Shown here in pieces: positions 44,706 to 55,449 of a stretch of DNA of 64,000 nucleotides. Position numbers and translations under genes: made by a program. How positions within the stretch are numbered: the stretch's first letter is position 1; the number at the start of each line of letters is the position of its first letter. The notes under the pieces were generated by a model. That model ran no database searches, was not told the origin of the DNA, and saw only the letters and a list, made by a program, of their open reading frames with translations. The DNA comes from Endomychus coccineus (lineage: Eukaryota; Arthropoda; Insecta; Coleoptera; Endomychidae), in NCBI GenBank assembly GCA_958510875.1, contig OY294068.1:21122297-21186296 (forward strand), in the 5' to 3' direction.

Positions 44706-45633
44706 GTGCTGGCATAAATTGGTTAAAATCAAAACCGGTTATTCGGTTCCTAACAAAACTGGTTTCGGTTAAAATCGATTGACCAAATACTCGGTTCCAG
44801 AACCAGTTTCCGGTTAACCGCGTTTTCTACGCAAACCGAAAACCGGTTAACGGTTTACCGCGGTTCGATAAGCCGAAAGCTGGCTAATCTATTTCCGACT
44901 AATCGACTAAACTAGCAAGTAACAACTGTTACAAGATCCTGTAGAAAGAGAAATGGAAATATATTCCAAGGAGAATCAAATTGACAGAAGCTCATTGCCT
45001 CCAGATTGATGAAAAATCCAGATTTCCTCTTATGAGTCAATTAGCTAGTAAATATCCTGCGGTACCCACATCCACCATCAGAGCGAGTATTCTCTGATGC
45101 AGGAAACATAGTTTCAGCTAAAAGAAGCTATTCAAAAGGAAACACAGTAAACATGTGTTGGTTTTCTTAGCAATGATCTTAAGCTTAAGCTAAAAACAAA
45201 CGTTCTAATGTTTAGTTTAATCACTACTGTTAGGTTGCTGTTGAGTTTAAGTTTTATTTCAAGTTTATTCTGTATTACATTTTAGCTTGAATTTATTTTG
45301 TTTTTCAAATAAGAATAATTGTGTTAGTTTTCTCATTAATTTATGGAGTTTCAATTTCCGACTTCAGTCAGCTTCTGTCAATCTCAGTGAGTATTCTGTT
45401 TTCCTAGAAATAAATAATTCGATCCTGCAAAAAAGGAAAAATCAAAACCGGTTATTGAGTTCCTAATAAAACCGGTTTTGGCTAAAATCGGTTAACCGAA
45501 TGATCTATTTTTGGTTTGTCAAAATCACGGCTACCCGAAAACCGAATAACCGGTTTTCGGTTTGGGGCAAAACCGCGGTTAACCGAAACCCGATCAACCG
45601 GTTAACCGGAAAATCGGTTTCGGTTACCAGCAC
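44706..45633. mobile_element. hAT element remnant with AACCGGTT subterminal repeats
   Basis: Ends GTGCTGG (44706-44712) and CCAGCAC (45627-45633). Both subterminal regions are dense in AACCGGTT / CGGTTAACCG words in both orientations. The plus strand interior (44990-45130) encodes FPLMSQLASKYPAVP and, after a frameshift, PSERVFSDAGNIVSAKRS. This is the hAT transposase C-terminal dimerisation motif. The rest of the transposase is deleted. It is inserted in a Penelope element. Confidence 0.85.
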
Positions 45634-45699
45634 CAATTAAAAAGACGCATGTAGGAATATGCAATGATTTTAATTAATTAAATTAGTAGAAATTCGACT

Positions 45700-46404
45700 C
45701 AATGATCGAACGTCTACTCTAACGTGGAAGAGCCATATTGATCAAATGGCATCAAAATTATCATGCTTGTGCTACCAATTGAGGGTATTGGAAAATAATG
45801 CAAGTAATGAAGTTGCTCTGTTAGCATATAATTCATACGTCAATTCTGTAATCAAATATGCTATAATTTTTTGGGGTGACTCAACAGACATTTATAGAAT
45901 CAAAGTACTGCAAAAAAGATGTATAAGAAATATCTTCAAACTAAAATATCGAGAGTCATGTAGACCATATTTTATAAGACACAGAATACTAACCATATCT
46001 TCAATTTATATCCTAGAATGTGCCTGCTTCATTAAGAAACATTATGAAGAGTTTTTTCAGGAACATAGTTTGTTGCATAATTATGAAACTCATCATAAAC
46101 ACATTCTCTTACAAGACCAAACTGCACTAACTCAGATCTATAGAACCATGAAAAACGAATCAATTAGAATCTATAACCATGTTCCGCAAAATTTGAGGAA
46201 TCTCGATTACGGGAGTTTTAAAAATACACTAAAATTACGTCTCATAGAAAAATGTTATTACTCCAAATCGGAATATTTCAATACTCGGCTATAACTATTT
46301 AAATATATATGTAGCATTATCTCAAATTTGTACCTATCTGTTCTGACGCATTCTATACCATATGTCTTTTGGTCTCATGAATGAAGATTACTTATTATTA
46401 TTAT
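45700..46404 (+). mobile_element. LINE family B 3' end with (TTA)n tail, inserted in a Penelope element
   Basis: Encodes WKSHIDQMASKLSCLCYQLR, VALLAYNSYVNSVIKYAIIF, WGDSTDIYRIKVLQKRCIRN, SIYILECACFIKK and a stop at 46292-46294: the intact C-terminal 185 codons of ORF2. The 3' tail is a TTATTATTATTA run (46391-46404), typical of I/R1-like LINEs, after which Penelope sequence resumes. 5' truncated, and among the youngest-looking LINE copies here because this stretch has no stops. Confidence 0.85.
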
Positions 46405-46599
46405 TATGATTTACAGACTTGGAGTCACATTTTATGTCAATCATCTCCAGAATAGATCTTTTACAATAAATGGTTTCTTTGGTTGAAATATTAACATTTT
46501 TTAAATCAAATTGATGGTTATAATCAAAACAATACCTACTTTGCAAGGGCGGTGGACTTGTCTTAGTTTTTAATTCTAGTACATCAAACAACGGGCAAC

Positions 46600-47820
46600 G
46601 TTTCTCTATTGTGGTGGCAACCTATTAATATGCTTTCAATTCATGTTATCAGTTCTTTAAATATTTCTTGGTGGTTTTTCGAGCTTTCTAAAGTTATTCG
46701 GTTTCACTGTTGAACGATACGTGTTCTCATTCAACTGTCTCGTTTTACAGATTATAGATGAAACCGCAAAATGGAATCACCTGTTAAGTTGGTATTTTCT
46801 GTACGTAAATGAGTCATTATATAAAATATTATTATGATGTGCATGATTCTACAGTTGGACTACCGGAAGGAACGGTCGACACACTTCTTCTGGTCTTTAC
46901 AGTGCCCAATGTAAATAATACGCACTCTTCGAGCATAACATTGCATGACCCATTTCTCAACATCCTTATCTACTTAAAATTTCAGCAGGAAATATGACAA
47001 TGTGCATTGTGAATCTGCTCACGTATTCGAGAAATATCTGTCAACAAACGGAACGGCAGGTTCAAGTTACCGAAATAAACTTACCGTGAACTTATTCACC
47101 TGATTCAATTGTCTTTCGGTGATACGAATTCTCATTTTCTACCTACTCCTATGGATTGTTGAGAATCCGAATACTCAACTGTTGGGAAGATGATAGAATA
47201 CGCCCAGCTATGCCATACAAACATGCTTATCAATTCCATCACTTCTCAAAGTTAACAAAGGATCCATCAATTTATAAAACTTTGAGAAGCACCTGCACTA
47301 ACTGTCTCCCAGATTTTCGAAATGGCTTTAGAGCATATCACTACTGGAGATTCCATTCTTGCAACTCAAACAAACGTGGCAAATTGATTGTATGTTGGAC
47401 GTGTTGCTTGATAATAAATGAGCCTTCGATTCAGAGTAGTATTCTAGGATTCATTCACCAATTCATCTCTCTTCAAATTCCAATTAATGAGTGAATTCTT
47501 CAAGGCTCAAGCACCCCCCATTAAAATGTATAAGGAATAATTGGATTAATTCAAGAGATGAGGACATTACCTTATTTCATGCTTCAAAAAAATGCATTAA
47601 CTACAACATGATAAATTGTTGAAATTTGAATATTATTTGAATTTGAGAGCACTCTATCCAGAAATTTGGAACGTCAAAATATCAAAGTAACCCTTGAGGT
47701 ATTCAATGAATTTGTTATATACGCTCTAATTCAATTTGGTTCAAATATAGAGCATTCCAAATCCAGAGTCCAGCTTATAAATATTATGTTAACTTGATGG
47801 AAAATAAAGAATGTATATAC
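46600..47820. other. No gene recognised
   Basis: AT-rich. The 112-codon frame at 47156-47494 has no similarity I recognise. Confidence 0.35.
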
Positions 47821-47825
47821 TCCCC

Positions 47826-48660
47826 TCATCATCATCATTTGAGGGGAGGGGGTTCAGCCCCAAATGCACTTAAGCCACTTAGTTGGCCTCATTGTGCGAT
47901 CCGTGATCAGAAGCCTATTTTATTTTGACAGGCTTGTAGCTCACCAGAAACGCAGAATATTGCCAACGTTGGCTTCCATAAGTGCTTCTGGGAGCAGTTT
48001 TGATTCTCCGTGTAACGGTGCCTGAGAGATCTCAATGCAGGGCATTCCAACGGAATTTGGAAAGCAGTTTCTTCCGCCTCTCTGTATTTTCTACTTACAG
48101 GATCATCCGCGATGCCCATAGCTTGGAAGTGTTTGTTGAGGCGACAGTGATCAGTTAGAATTCCAGTAATTTCTCTGATGTCCCTTCTGTTCAGAGAAAG
48201 GAATTTCTTTGAGAGCCTAGGCACAGGCTCTTTGATGAAGAGCTTGGCCTGCCTCATGCGTGGTGATTCTCGCCAAAGTTCAAACCACGCTTTCTTCCGT
48301 TGGCCCAGATGGGCGAGATCCCCCACGCAAATTGATAAGGCGACCATTGGCTCAGGTCCATAAGGGGCGCAGGACGACCTCCGCCTGACCTCGGGGTCGA
48401 CCATTACATTTCCTTCGACTACACTCTATCCAGGGACCCAGATCAGTTGCACTTCATTTCTCCTGGCTAGTTCATTCTTTCACAAGCATTGATGTGACTC
48501 TGGGTGGCTTGAGAGCTTCCAGAGCCGACCGGCCCCTTCGCAGGTTTTCCATGTCACAAGTCATTTCCCTCAAAAGGCAACGATTGAGGGACATTTTCCT
48601 GGAACCCATAAGCAAAATCCTCAAACGTAACTTAAGGGAAGATTCAAAAATCAAGTTCTC
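47826..48660 (-). mobile_element. I/R1-like LINE 3' part: RNase H domain, tail and (GAT)n end
   Basis: From high to low: RRGRSALEALKPPRVTSMLV, NEVQLIWVPG then VVEGN (RNase H WVPGHxGxxGNE block, with a stop replacing the His), MVDPEVRRRSSCAPYGPEPM, FELWRESPRMRQAKLFIKEP, ITGILTDHCRLNKHFQAMGI, AEETAFQIPLECPALRSLRH, then a 3' untranslated region ending in CATCATCATC (GAT repeats on this strand, 47828-47840). One long open stretch of 165 codons survives (47907-48404). Same family as 6851-7228 and 22975-23165. Confidence 0.85.
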
Positions 48661-48769
48661 AAGAAATTACGTGGAAGTCAGATTCAGTTTGTGATAATCG
48701 CGATATTCCAGAATTTTGTTTTACTGTCGGTATCGCCGCATTTTGCCGTAACGTACGGATGACCAATTG

Positions 48770-49180
48770 CCTCTGGTTTTTGCCGTCACGTTGTGATTTG
48801 AAGATATTTATTCATCCCTTACGCCAATCTCATTTAATTGTGCCAGTAATTCATCATGCGAAATAGTGTCGAAGACCTTCTGTAAGTCTAGAAATACCGC
48901 TATGGTTTTATTATCAGTTTGAAATTTTTTTTAAATATTGGATATTAGTTCTTGGAAAAGTTCTCCAGTTCCAATAACCTTTTGAAATCAAAATTGCATG
49001 TTAGCAATTATTTTATGTTTATCAAGAAAGGAACGTTACCTATTATTCAGAGATCTTTCAAATATTTTTCCCAAATTACTTATGAAAAAAATTTGTCTGT
49101 AATTAGACATACTCGTCTTGTTTCCCGCTTCAAATATTGGAACTAGAACATTCTCCTCAAGCTGACAAGGCATATCTGCA
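48770..49180 (-). mobile_element. LINE RT fragment, minus strand, fourth family
   Basis: On the minus strand: VPIFEAGNKTSMSNYRQIFF (RT entry), ISNLGKIFERSLNNR, FLDKHKIIANMQF, then after a gap IAVFLDLQKVFDTISHDELL with AQLNEIGVRDE (motif A with catalytic D). Stops and frameshifts present. It resembles retrotransposons with the LDLQKAFDTVSH signature. Confidence 0.8.
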
Positions 49181-49860
49181 GTTTGATATACTAGATTAAC
49201 TTATGAGCCATAGAGCGGCTAATTTTCTTTATTAATTAGTCACAGTAATTTCTCAATTAAAAACAAATAATTGATTAGTAATTGACTGATTTATTGTTTT
49301 GTTTTTGCAAATCAAACAAAATGCCTAGTCATAATAGTCGAATATAACGATTGAGTATTGAGTTGCCTTGATTGTGTTAGTCTTGGCAATTTCAAAGGGT
49401 ATTCATAAGACGTCATTTGGGATGTTGTACTTGAGCATCTATTTATGTGTATGTTTTTCAGAGCTATAGTGTATTAGAATTTTGACTAGAGTTTCGTAAG
49501 CCAGAGTGCCGCAAATCTACTAATTGGCGCTTTTACAATTAAAATATGCATGCCGGAAAGATATCATAAAATTCTAGTTGTCATTTCAAAGTCAGATTGA
49601 TATTAACATTATGGAAATCATCAAAAATCCTTAGAATTGAATGCTAAATGTTTGTTCATTTCTTAATTGCCATAAAACATTCAATAAATTTATCTGATCA
49701 ACTCCCACCGCAGTTTCATGATCAAGGTCTTCGAAATTTGTAATGAATATTAGTAGGTTATGTAGAAACAGCTTGCTTAGAATTATTATTATGCAAGGGA
49801 TATATTAGAAATGATGATTTTAATACAGAAATGTAAGATTCTACATGTCAAACTCAATCT
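49181..49860. other. No gene recognised
   Basis: AT-rich sequence between a LINE and a Penelope fragment. Confidence 0.35.
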
Positions 49861-49869
49861 AAATCAAAC

Positions 49870-50425
49870 TTTTACAATCTATTATTTTTCGTTACGTACA
49901 TAAAAGATCTTACATAGATAAAATATCTATCCTGGTGATGATTCACATAAAACATGTAGAGCCGATGTACAATCACTGACTCAAATTTATACAGATTAAA
50001 TTAACTGAACACTCCCAAATTTCTACGTTTTAAAATTTTATATGTAGAAAGCTGAGGCCTTTTATATCGTGGTCATACGTTTTAGACACATCTGGTCTAA
50101 ATAGTAGGTGCCTACTTCAGCGCAAAAAAAAATTGTTTCACCTCATTGCCGAGATATGATGCCTTCAACTATTATTAGCTAAAATTTACGGTGTAGTGGT
50201 TTTATGATGAATATTCATATAATTAGCTCAGCTTAGTGGTCAGTATAATTGGTTTAAGAAATTCCGCGCTATAGTTGATGATTTAGTTCTCAAACGTCTT
50301 CTGATGGTCGTGAGATCAAAACGTACGTAAAGACGACAATATGTAGTAGACATGTGTTAATGTGACATACTTCCCAAGAATTTACATATAATGCATACCT
50401 GGTCAAGAATCAATATTATCTTGAA
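49870..50425 (+). mobile_element. Penelope-like ORF end plus LTR, plus strand
   Basis: CCTGGTGATGATTCACATAA and GTACAATCACTGACTCAAAT followed by TTATACAGATTAA correspond to the ORF C-terminus of 10838-10930. The LTR follows with a hammerhead remnant and the conserved end GCATACCTGGTCAAGAATC. Confidence 0.7.
50295..50335 (+). ncRNA. Degenerate hammerhead ribozyme motif
   Basis: Stem I arms CGTCTT and AAGACG and the loop-GTA cleavage region are perfect. The core has lost three bases (CTGATG then GTC), stem II is GTC-GTGA-GAT, and GAAAC reads AAAAC. Probably inactive. Confidence 0.6.
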
Positions 50426-50714
50426 TAGTAGACTTCCGCGGATAGCTAATCTTGAAGATTCTTGGTTTCATGATGGATTCTACGTCAGAATAGCTCGATT
50501 CGATGCCGACGTTCCGGCAACCGTTACAGGTGACATCTTTAGGGTAAGCTTGATGCTTGAAGATGCCACATGTTATGGTTGGGAAATGTCAGCATCAAGT
50601 CGTGTTATCTTGACGCGGAATTCATCCGGAAGCCAATAATTTTCAAAATAAATGCTATGTTACATCCATACGAAAAATAACGATAATCATTGTTCACCCT
50701 TTCTAATAATAAAT

Positions 50715-51118
50715 ATAATTCCATCACACTACTATCTGTGATTTTTGAAGTAGTGGGGAAAGCAATCAACATCGAATTCATCCAATACCTAGGGAACTCC
50801 AAAATATTTTGACCTTTGTCAACGGGAGACCTGGTTACCTTTGTAATACATCCAAGACAGACTTTTATTGAAAAATATGGGAAATCTCCAGCTGTAGCAT
50901 TGGATATTTCCAAAGCATTTGACCGAGTCTGACACTGAGGCTTTTTTGGGAAACATCCGTCATATGGTTTGTCGCCTTAACTGTCTCATTTACTATCGAG
51001 TTCACTCTCAGATCAATCCATGTGGAGGCAAAATCTCCTCCAATACAATGGTTATTACGCTGGTATTCCACAGGGACCTCTCTTAGCACTAACTGTACTA
51101 CTTTGTAGCTTTGCATTC
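50715..51118 (+). mobile_element. Jockey-like LINE family A, RT core fragment
   Basis: TTICDF-like RT entry (LLSVIFEVVGKAINIEFIQY), then KSPAVALDISKAFDRV (motif A, followed directly by a stop), VCRLNCLIYYRVHS-type sequence and AGIPQGPLLALTVLL (motif B). Ends before motif C. Degraded copy, co-oriented with 31790 and 61335. Confidence 0.7.
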
Positions 51119-51485
51119 ATAAAATAGAATAGAATGTATTTGACATTTGGATACAAATAAAGTATATGAGGGTTGTTAAATTACAAAATTGTCCTGATAA
51201 TAATACATTATAAGTATACAATTGGAATTTCTGTCATAGTTATATTTAGCATAGAGACAGAATCAATGTGGGATTTGAAGTCTAGAGAAGTTTTAAATCA
51301 TCTTTCGAGGAATTTTAGTTCATTTTTGGTGAAATCACAACGATGGACGTTTCTACTCCGAAACTGCGTATGGTTTTCGCCTGATTGAGTATCACCTTGC
51401 TACGTTGAGACACCAAGTCTCAAGTTCACCATTTATGTTCATTTTGCGCCCGAGTTTCTCAGGGTCGAGGCAGAAATATCTATTG

Positions 51486-53330
51486 CAGTGGCGGCTCATG
51501 AATTTTTGAGAGAGGAGGCTGGACATAAAACGTTTTTGTAAAAATATACTCCATTCACAGTCTTTCAACCTTTGCCCAGCGACCGTACCAGCTACTTCAG
51601 TGACAAAATTAATTGTTATACAGCAAGAACCAACGTGGAGGTATAGAGTTTCTCTTGCAAAAAATTTTTTTGTTCGTTTTTTTCTTTTATTTTTTTTCGA
51701 TTTTCAATATTTTTTCTTTTTTTTTGGAATTTTTCATATTTTCTTTTTTTTAATTAATTTTATTAACTTTTTTTATATATTAACGGAATTTTACGGTCTT
51801 TAGTTTGCGAAAAATGATCAATAATATTATCAAAAAATGTATCATTTTGTTACTAAATCTTTTTCATCAGATATTAAACTAACATTGTATAAACGATTTT
51901 GGTCCATTGTATTTGGCATGTTTTAATTCGTTTGAGAGTAGAAAATGATCTCTCCACCGATGCCGACGTGACAGGAATGGTGACTATCAAACAAAGTAGT
52001 TTATAAGACTGAGGTAAAACTTGTTGCAAATCATTGTCTATCATATATTTTATCATATCGGCGTGACTGTCGTACTGGCCTAAAATATCTTTATCCGAGT
52101 ACCTATATAACGCATAATTCATTGTGCCGTGCTATTTTATCAAAAAATTTATATTCTAGAACTAAGTTATCTTAAAGTGTATTCGGGAACTCTTTTGAAA
52201 AAGATTCGAAAAATCTTCTATTCGTCAAGTCAAAAAACTTCAATTCATGTAAATCGGAAAATCGAATCAATTTGACCTTTAATAGTATCTAAAATTTCAT
52301 AAAAAAAGTTGTTTATAATGTAGTTTCTTGTCTACCAAATTATATGTTTTCCTCCTTTTCGCGGGAGGAACCTCATCAGTTGAAAAATTTTCAAATAAAA
52401 TATTAAAATGAAATTCTGTATTACGGAAACTTGAAATTTTTCCAATGAGATGTTTCAAACGATCTCTTGAATAAATTATATCAGTGAATTTATGTTGTAA
52501 AATTTGAAAAATAAGATCAGTTTGTTCAAATATTAATTCAAAATTATCAAGAAAAAACAAAAATTCTTCATTTTCTAAATAAGATTTTAAACCAACAGCA
52601 GCATTTAATGAAACCTGATCTGTTGAAAAGTCATCACTGATTAATACACAATCAAATGTTTCAATTAATTTGTCTTTATTTTTATGGATGGTAATACTGC
52701 ACGTGATGTAAAATTCCATCGAGTTGGAGCATTACAGGGAAATCAATGATTATTTTTTAAACTTCGTCTTGTCAATACTACTATTAGTATTAAATGAACG
52801 ATTTTGATAGTTACCTGACATTACTAATCCTTTCAAATCCGGTAAAGGCCGTTTATTTAAAAGAAACACTTTTATCATATGTTAATTCACTAAATGGATT
52901 TTCTAAAAGGCAGCAACTAACTCACTAACACTCATTTTAAATTTACAACAGACAACAATCTAACCTTACTTCGCGTGGCGTGACAACACATAAACAAGCA
53001 CTGTCTGACCTACTCAGCAGTCGTATTTCATAAATTGCGAGCGGGTGCCGCAGGCTAGCCTCCAGAGGGTGTTGCCATTTTCGCTGATTTACTCAGTTGG
53101 CGTTCGGAGTGGTCGGAAAAACGGCAACTGCGTTGAACAACACATGCTCAGCGTTTGAGATATATAGAGAGTCTAGCCTCAGGGCACTGTTGCCAAATTG
53201 AAAATAACTACTGAGAAAGGAGAATCAATTGTAAAATTTTAAAAATTATCAGAGAACAAGAAAATAAAATGGAGAATGTTCATTAAGATAAATTGGTGAG
53301 GAGGCTGAGCCTCCTTAGTCACCTTCGAGA
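51486..53330 (-). mobile_element. hAT element of the ZMYM-type group, partial transposase
   Basis: Left end CAGTGGCGGCTCATGAATTT (51486-51505), a typical end of this hAT group. The right end is less clear (GGTGAGGAGGCTGAGCCTCC, 53295-53314). The minus strand encodes SVSLNAAVGLKSYLENEEFL-like transposase sequence at 52297-52719 (140 codons, open) and, further down, NDLQQVLPQSYKLLCLIVTI, PVTSASVERSFSTLKRIK at 51874-52122, the hAT dimerisation motif. The catalytic region and the BED-like N-terminus are missing. A long T-rich tract (51660-51775) lies at the 3' side. Confidence 0.75.
51660..51775. repeat. T-rich low-complexity tract
   Basis: About 115 bases dominated by T with occasional C, A and G (runs of 7 to 9 T). 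Simple polypyrimidine sequence. Confidence 0.8.
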
Positions 53331-53339
53331 TGATCTAGA

Positions 53340-53570
53340 AACATGATTACTATACCTTCCGTTCAGTGATGTGAACTGTTGAATTACCGATAAAGTACCG
53401 TGGAAATCGTAATTTACCATAAATTAGTACTAGGAATAAATTACCGCATTCTGGTAATTTACAAGATATATGATCGATTTTGGTGGTAAAAAATTTACGT
53501 TATTTACCGTTATTTACGAGGTTTTCTTGTTATTTACCATATATCTCTAGAGCGACGTTCGTCAGCGTGG
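53340..53570. other. TTTACC/GGTAA-rich segment, possible hAT subterminal repeats
   Basis: Words such as AATTACCG, AATTTACC, GGTAATTTAC, TTATTTACCG recur in both orientations over about 200 bases, as in hAT subterminal regions. No terminal repeats could be fixed. Confidence 0.4.
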
Positions 53571-53809
53571 TCAGTGTCAGCAATATACGATCGGTTCGAG
53601 GAATTACTGCCGGCCGTCAGAGATCATTAGGTCATTGTTAGGGATTCACATCGTCAAAAAAGCGATATTTGCGCTCTAAGACGTTTCGGCGGTCGTCACA
53701 GTCGATGTTTTGGTAACATAAGCTAGTAGTTACGTTACCTCTATTACCTACCGTGTTTTGTTGATACTTACACATAATAAGTACATTTCAAAGTCAATAT
53801 TATGTATGT

Positions 53810-54310
53810 GTATACTGGGTGTCCCAAAAGTCTGGAAACGGTTGAATATCTCGTAAATAAATCATCGGATCGCAAAGACAAAAAACACGCCTCTTTTTAT
53901 TTTTGAAGATCAATTCAATGATGCTACTGAAAAACCACCCCCACCCAAGTAGGGGATGATGAAAGGGGTAGTTTTAAAATTTTAAATGGAAACACCTACT
54001 TTTTATTGCATTGTGGCATTCTTCATGAAAAACCGTGTTAGGATGTGCAATCAACCCTTTTTTCAACCCTACTCAAGGGGTGAAAAAGAGGGCAGTTTTG
54101 CTTTTTTTGCTAAAAAAATTTGTTTCCAATAATTACCAAAACTACCCTTTTTTTCACCCCCTACGTGGGATTGAAAAAGGGGTTGATTGCACATCAAAAC
54201 ATGGAAAATGACTAGCGTATGAAAAGTTTTTTTTTTACAAAATTACTAAAACTACCCTTTTTGCACCCCCTCATTGGGGTTGAAAAAAGGGTTGATTGCA
54301 CATGAAAACA
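53810..54310. other. Mirrored CACCCC / GGGGTTGA repeats near a TGGGTGTCCCAAAAG element end
   Basis: TATACTGGGTGTCCCAAAAG (53809-53828) is a typical end of TA-flanked insect MITEs. It is followed by four related blocks pairing ACTACCCTTTTT..CACCCCC with GGGGTTGA..AAAAGGGTTGATTGCACAT, some inverted (54045-54120 versus 54135-54205 and 54250-54305). A possible opposite end is CATCCTGTATATA at 55437-55449, which would put mariner 2 inside this element. Confidence 0.45.
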
Positions 54311-54399
54311 CATTTTTCATAGTGAATGCAACACCGTATGAAATTAAATTTTTTTTCGCACATATATACATACACATAGACATCATGTCAAAAATAGTA

Positions 54400-55389
54400 A
54401 TACTCAATATGGATATATCCGCGAAAATCCGGGAAATTTACTTTGTTTCCCGTCCAATTGAGGTTACAAAGTCAGAAATCGTCGATAAGATTCGTGGTAT
54501 GATATTGGACGATCGGCGAGTTGAAGAGCACGAGATTGCTGAGGCTATGGGCATCTCAACCGAACGGGTAACATTTTGCATACATTTTTGAATATGAGAA
54601 AGCTAATTCCAGATGGGTGTCGCATTGCTCTCTGTAGACAACAAGCGCGACAAGAAGTGTTTGGCGTTGCTCAAGCGCGTTAAGAAGGACTTTTTGTGCC
54701 GTTTGGTAACCGTGGACGAAACATGGAACCATCACAACACATCAGAGACCAAAGAACAGTCGAAACATTGGACTTGTCCTGGCGAATCCAAAGGGGGTTT
54801 ATCGGCAAACAAAGTCATGGTGACAGTTTTTTGCGATGCACACGGTACCGTGCATATCGATAACCTCGAAAAGGGCGGAACAATCACCGCGGTATATTAT
54901 GCGGAGCTGTTGGATCGATTTGATTCGGAAGAGGCAGCATTTGGCAAAGAAAAAGGTGCTCTTCAGAGCACAGGTCTGTAGTCGCAATGGCAAAATTGCA
55001 TGAATTACGCTACGAATTGGCTCGTCATCCACCATATTCTCAAGATTTGAACCCCCTCGATTTTCATCTATTTCCAAACTGGAAGAAACGGCGCTGCGGA
55101 AAGAGATTTGGCTTCAACGATGAGGTCATCGCTGAAACAAACGCCTATTTTGAGGGATTGTATCATTTGAAAGGGATCGATTACAAAAAAGTTAGACCAA
55201 GTGTATCGGGCTGCAAAGAGATGTTCAGAACGGCGGGCGTAATTTCGGCCGGTCGCCAACCTGCATAAATCAAGGGGTACCATTTATGACAGATGTAATT
55301 TCGGCCGAGGGTTGATGTTTATGATGGGATATCTAGACAAATTTGTGGGATTTCTAGAAGTCATTAAGGGACTTTTCACCTTGCTCTCG
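54400..55389 (+). mobile_element. mariner element 2, inactive
   Basis: Transposase blocks in order: SRPIEVTKSEIVDKIRGMIL, HEIAEAMGISTERVTF (helix-turn-helix region), LVTVDETWNHHNTSETKEQS (first catalytic D intact), NKVMVTVFCDAHGTVHIDNL, ITAVYYAELLDRF, then a short deletion that removes the HQDNAPA block (second catalytic D), and HELRYELARHPPYSQDLNPL with DFHLF (third D). The right inverted repeat GGGACTTTTCACCTTGCTCTCG ends at 55389 next to TATA. The left repeat is not found, so the 5' end is truncated. It is close to mariner 1 in sequence but in opposite orientation. Confidence 0.88.
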
Positions 55390-55449
55390 TATATACTGCG
55401 TATAGTGAAGGAAGTAATAAAGAGGCTACCTGGATCATCCTGTATATAT

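Larger units (their letters stand above)
44230..46590 (-). mobile_element. Penelope-like element, minus strand, interrupted by a hAT and a LINE
   Basis: LTR with an intact hammerhead motif at 44230-44705. After the hAT the sequence resumes at 45634 (AAAAAGACGCATGTAGGAAT, equal to 10808-10830). After the LINE it resumes at 46405 (ATGATTTACAGACTTGGAGT, compare 10889-10912) with the coding remnant FDYNHQFDLKNVNISTKETI near 46510. Reading the three pieces in order reproduces the uninterrupted copy at 10430-11000. The reverse-transcriptase domain is absent. Confidence 0.8.

Noticed and set aside
46388..46591. 67-codon minus-strand frame ending in NNNNK as a separate gene
   Set aside because: The asparagine run is the (TTA)n tail of the neighbouring LINE read in the antisense; the rest is Penelope coding sequence.
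47156..47494. 112-codon open frame containing several cysteines
   Set aside because: No recognisable motif or neighbour. Cysteines are not spaced as in any family I know. It is likely a chance frame.
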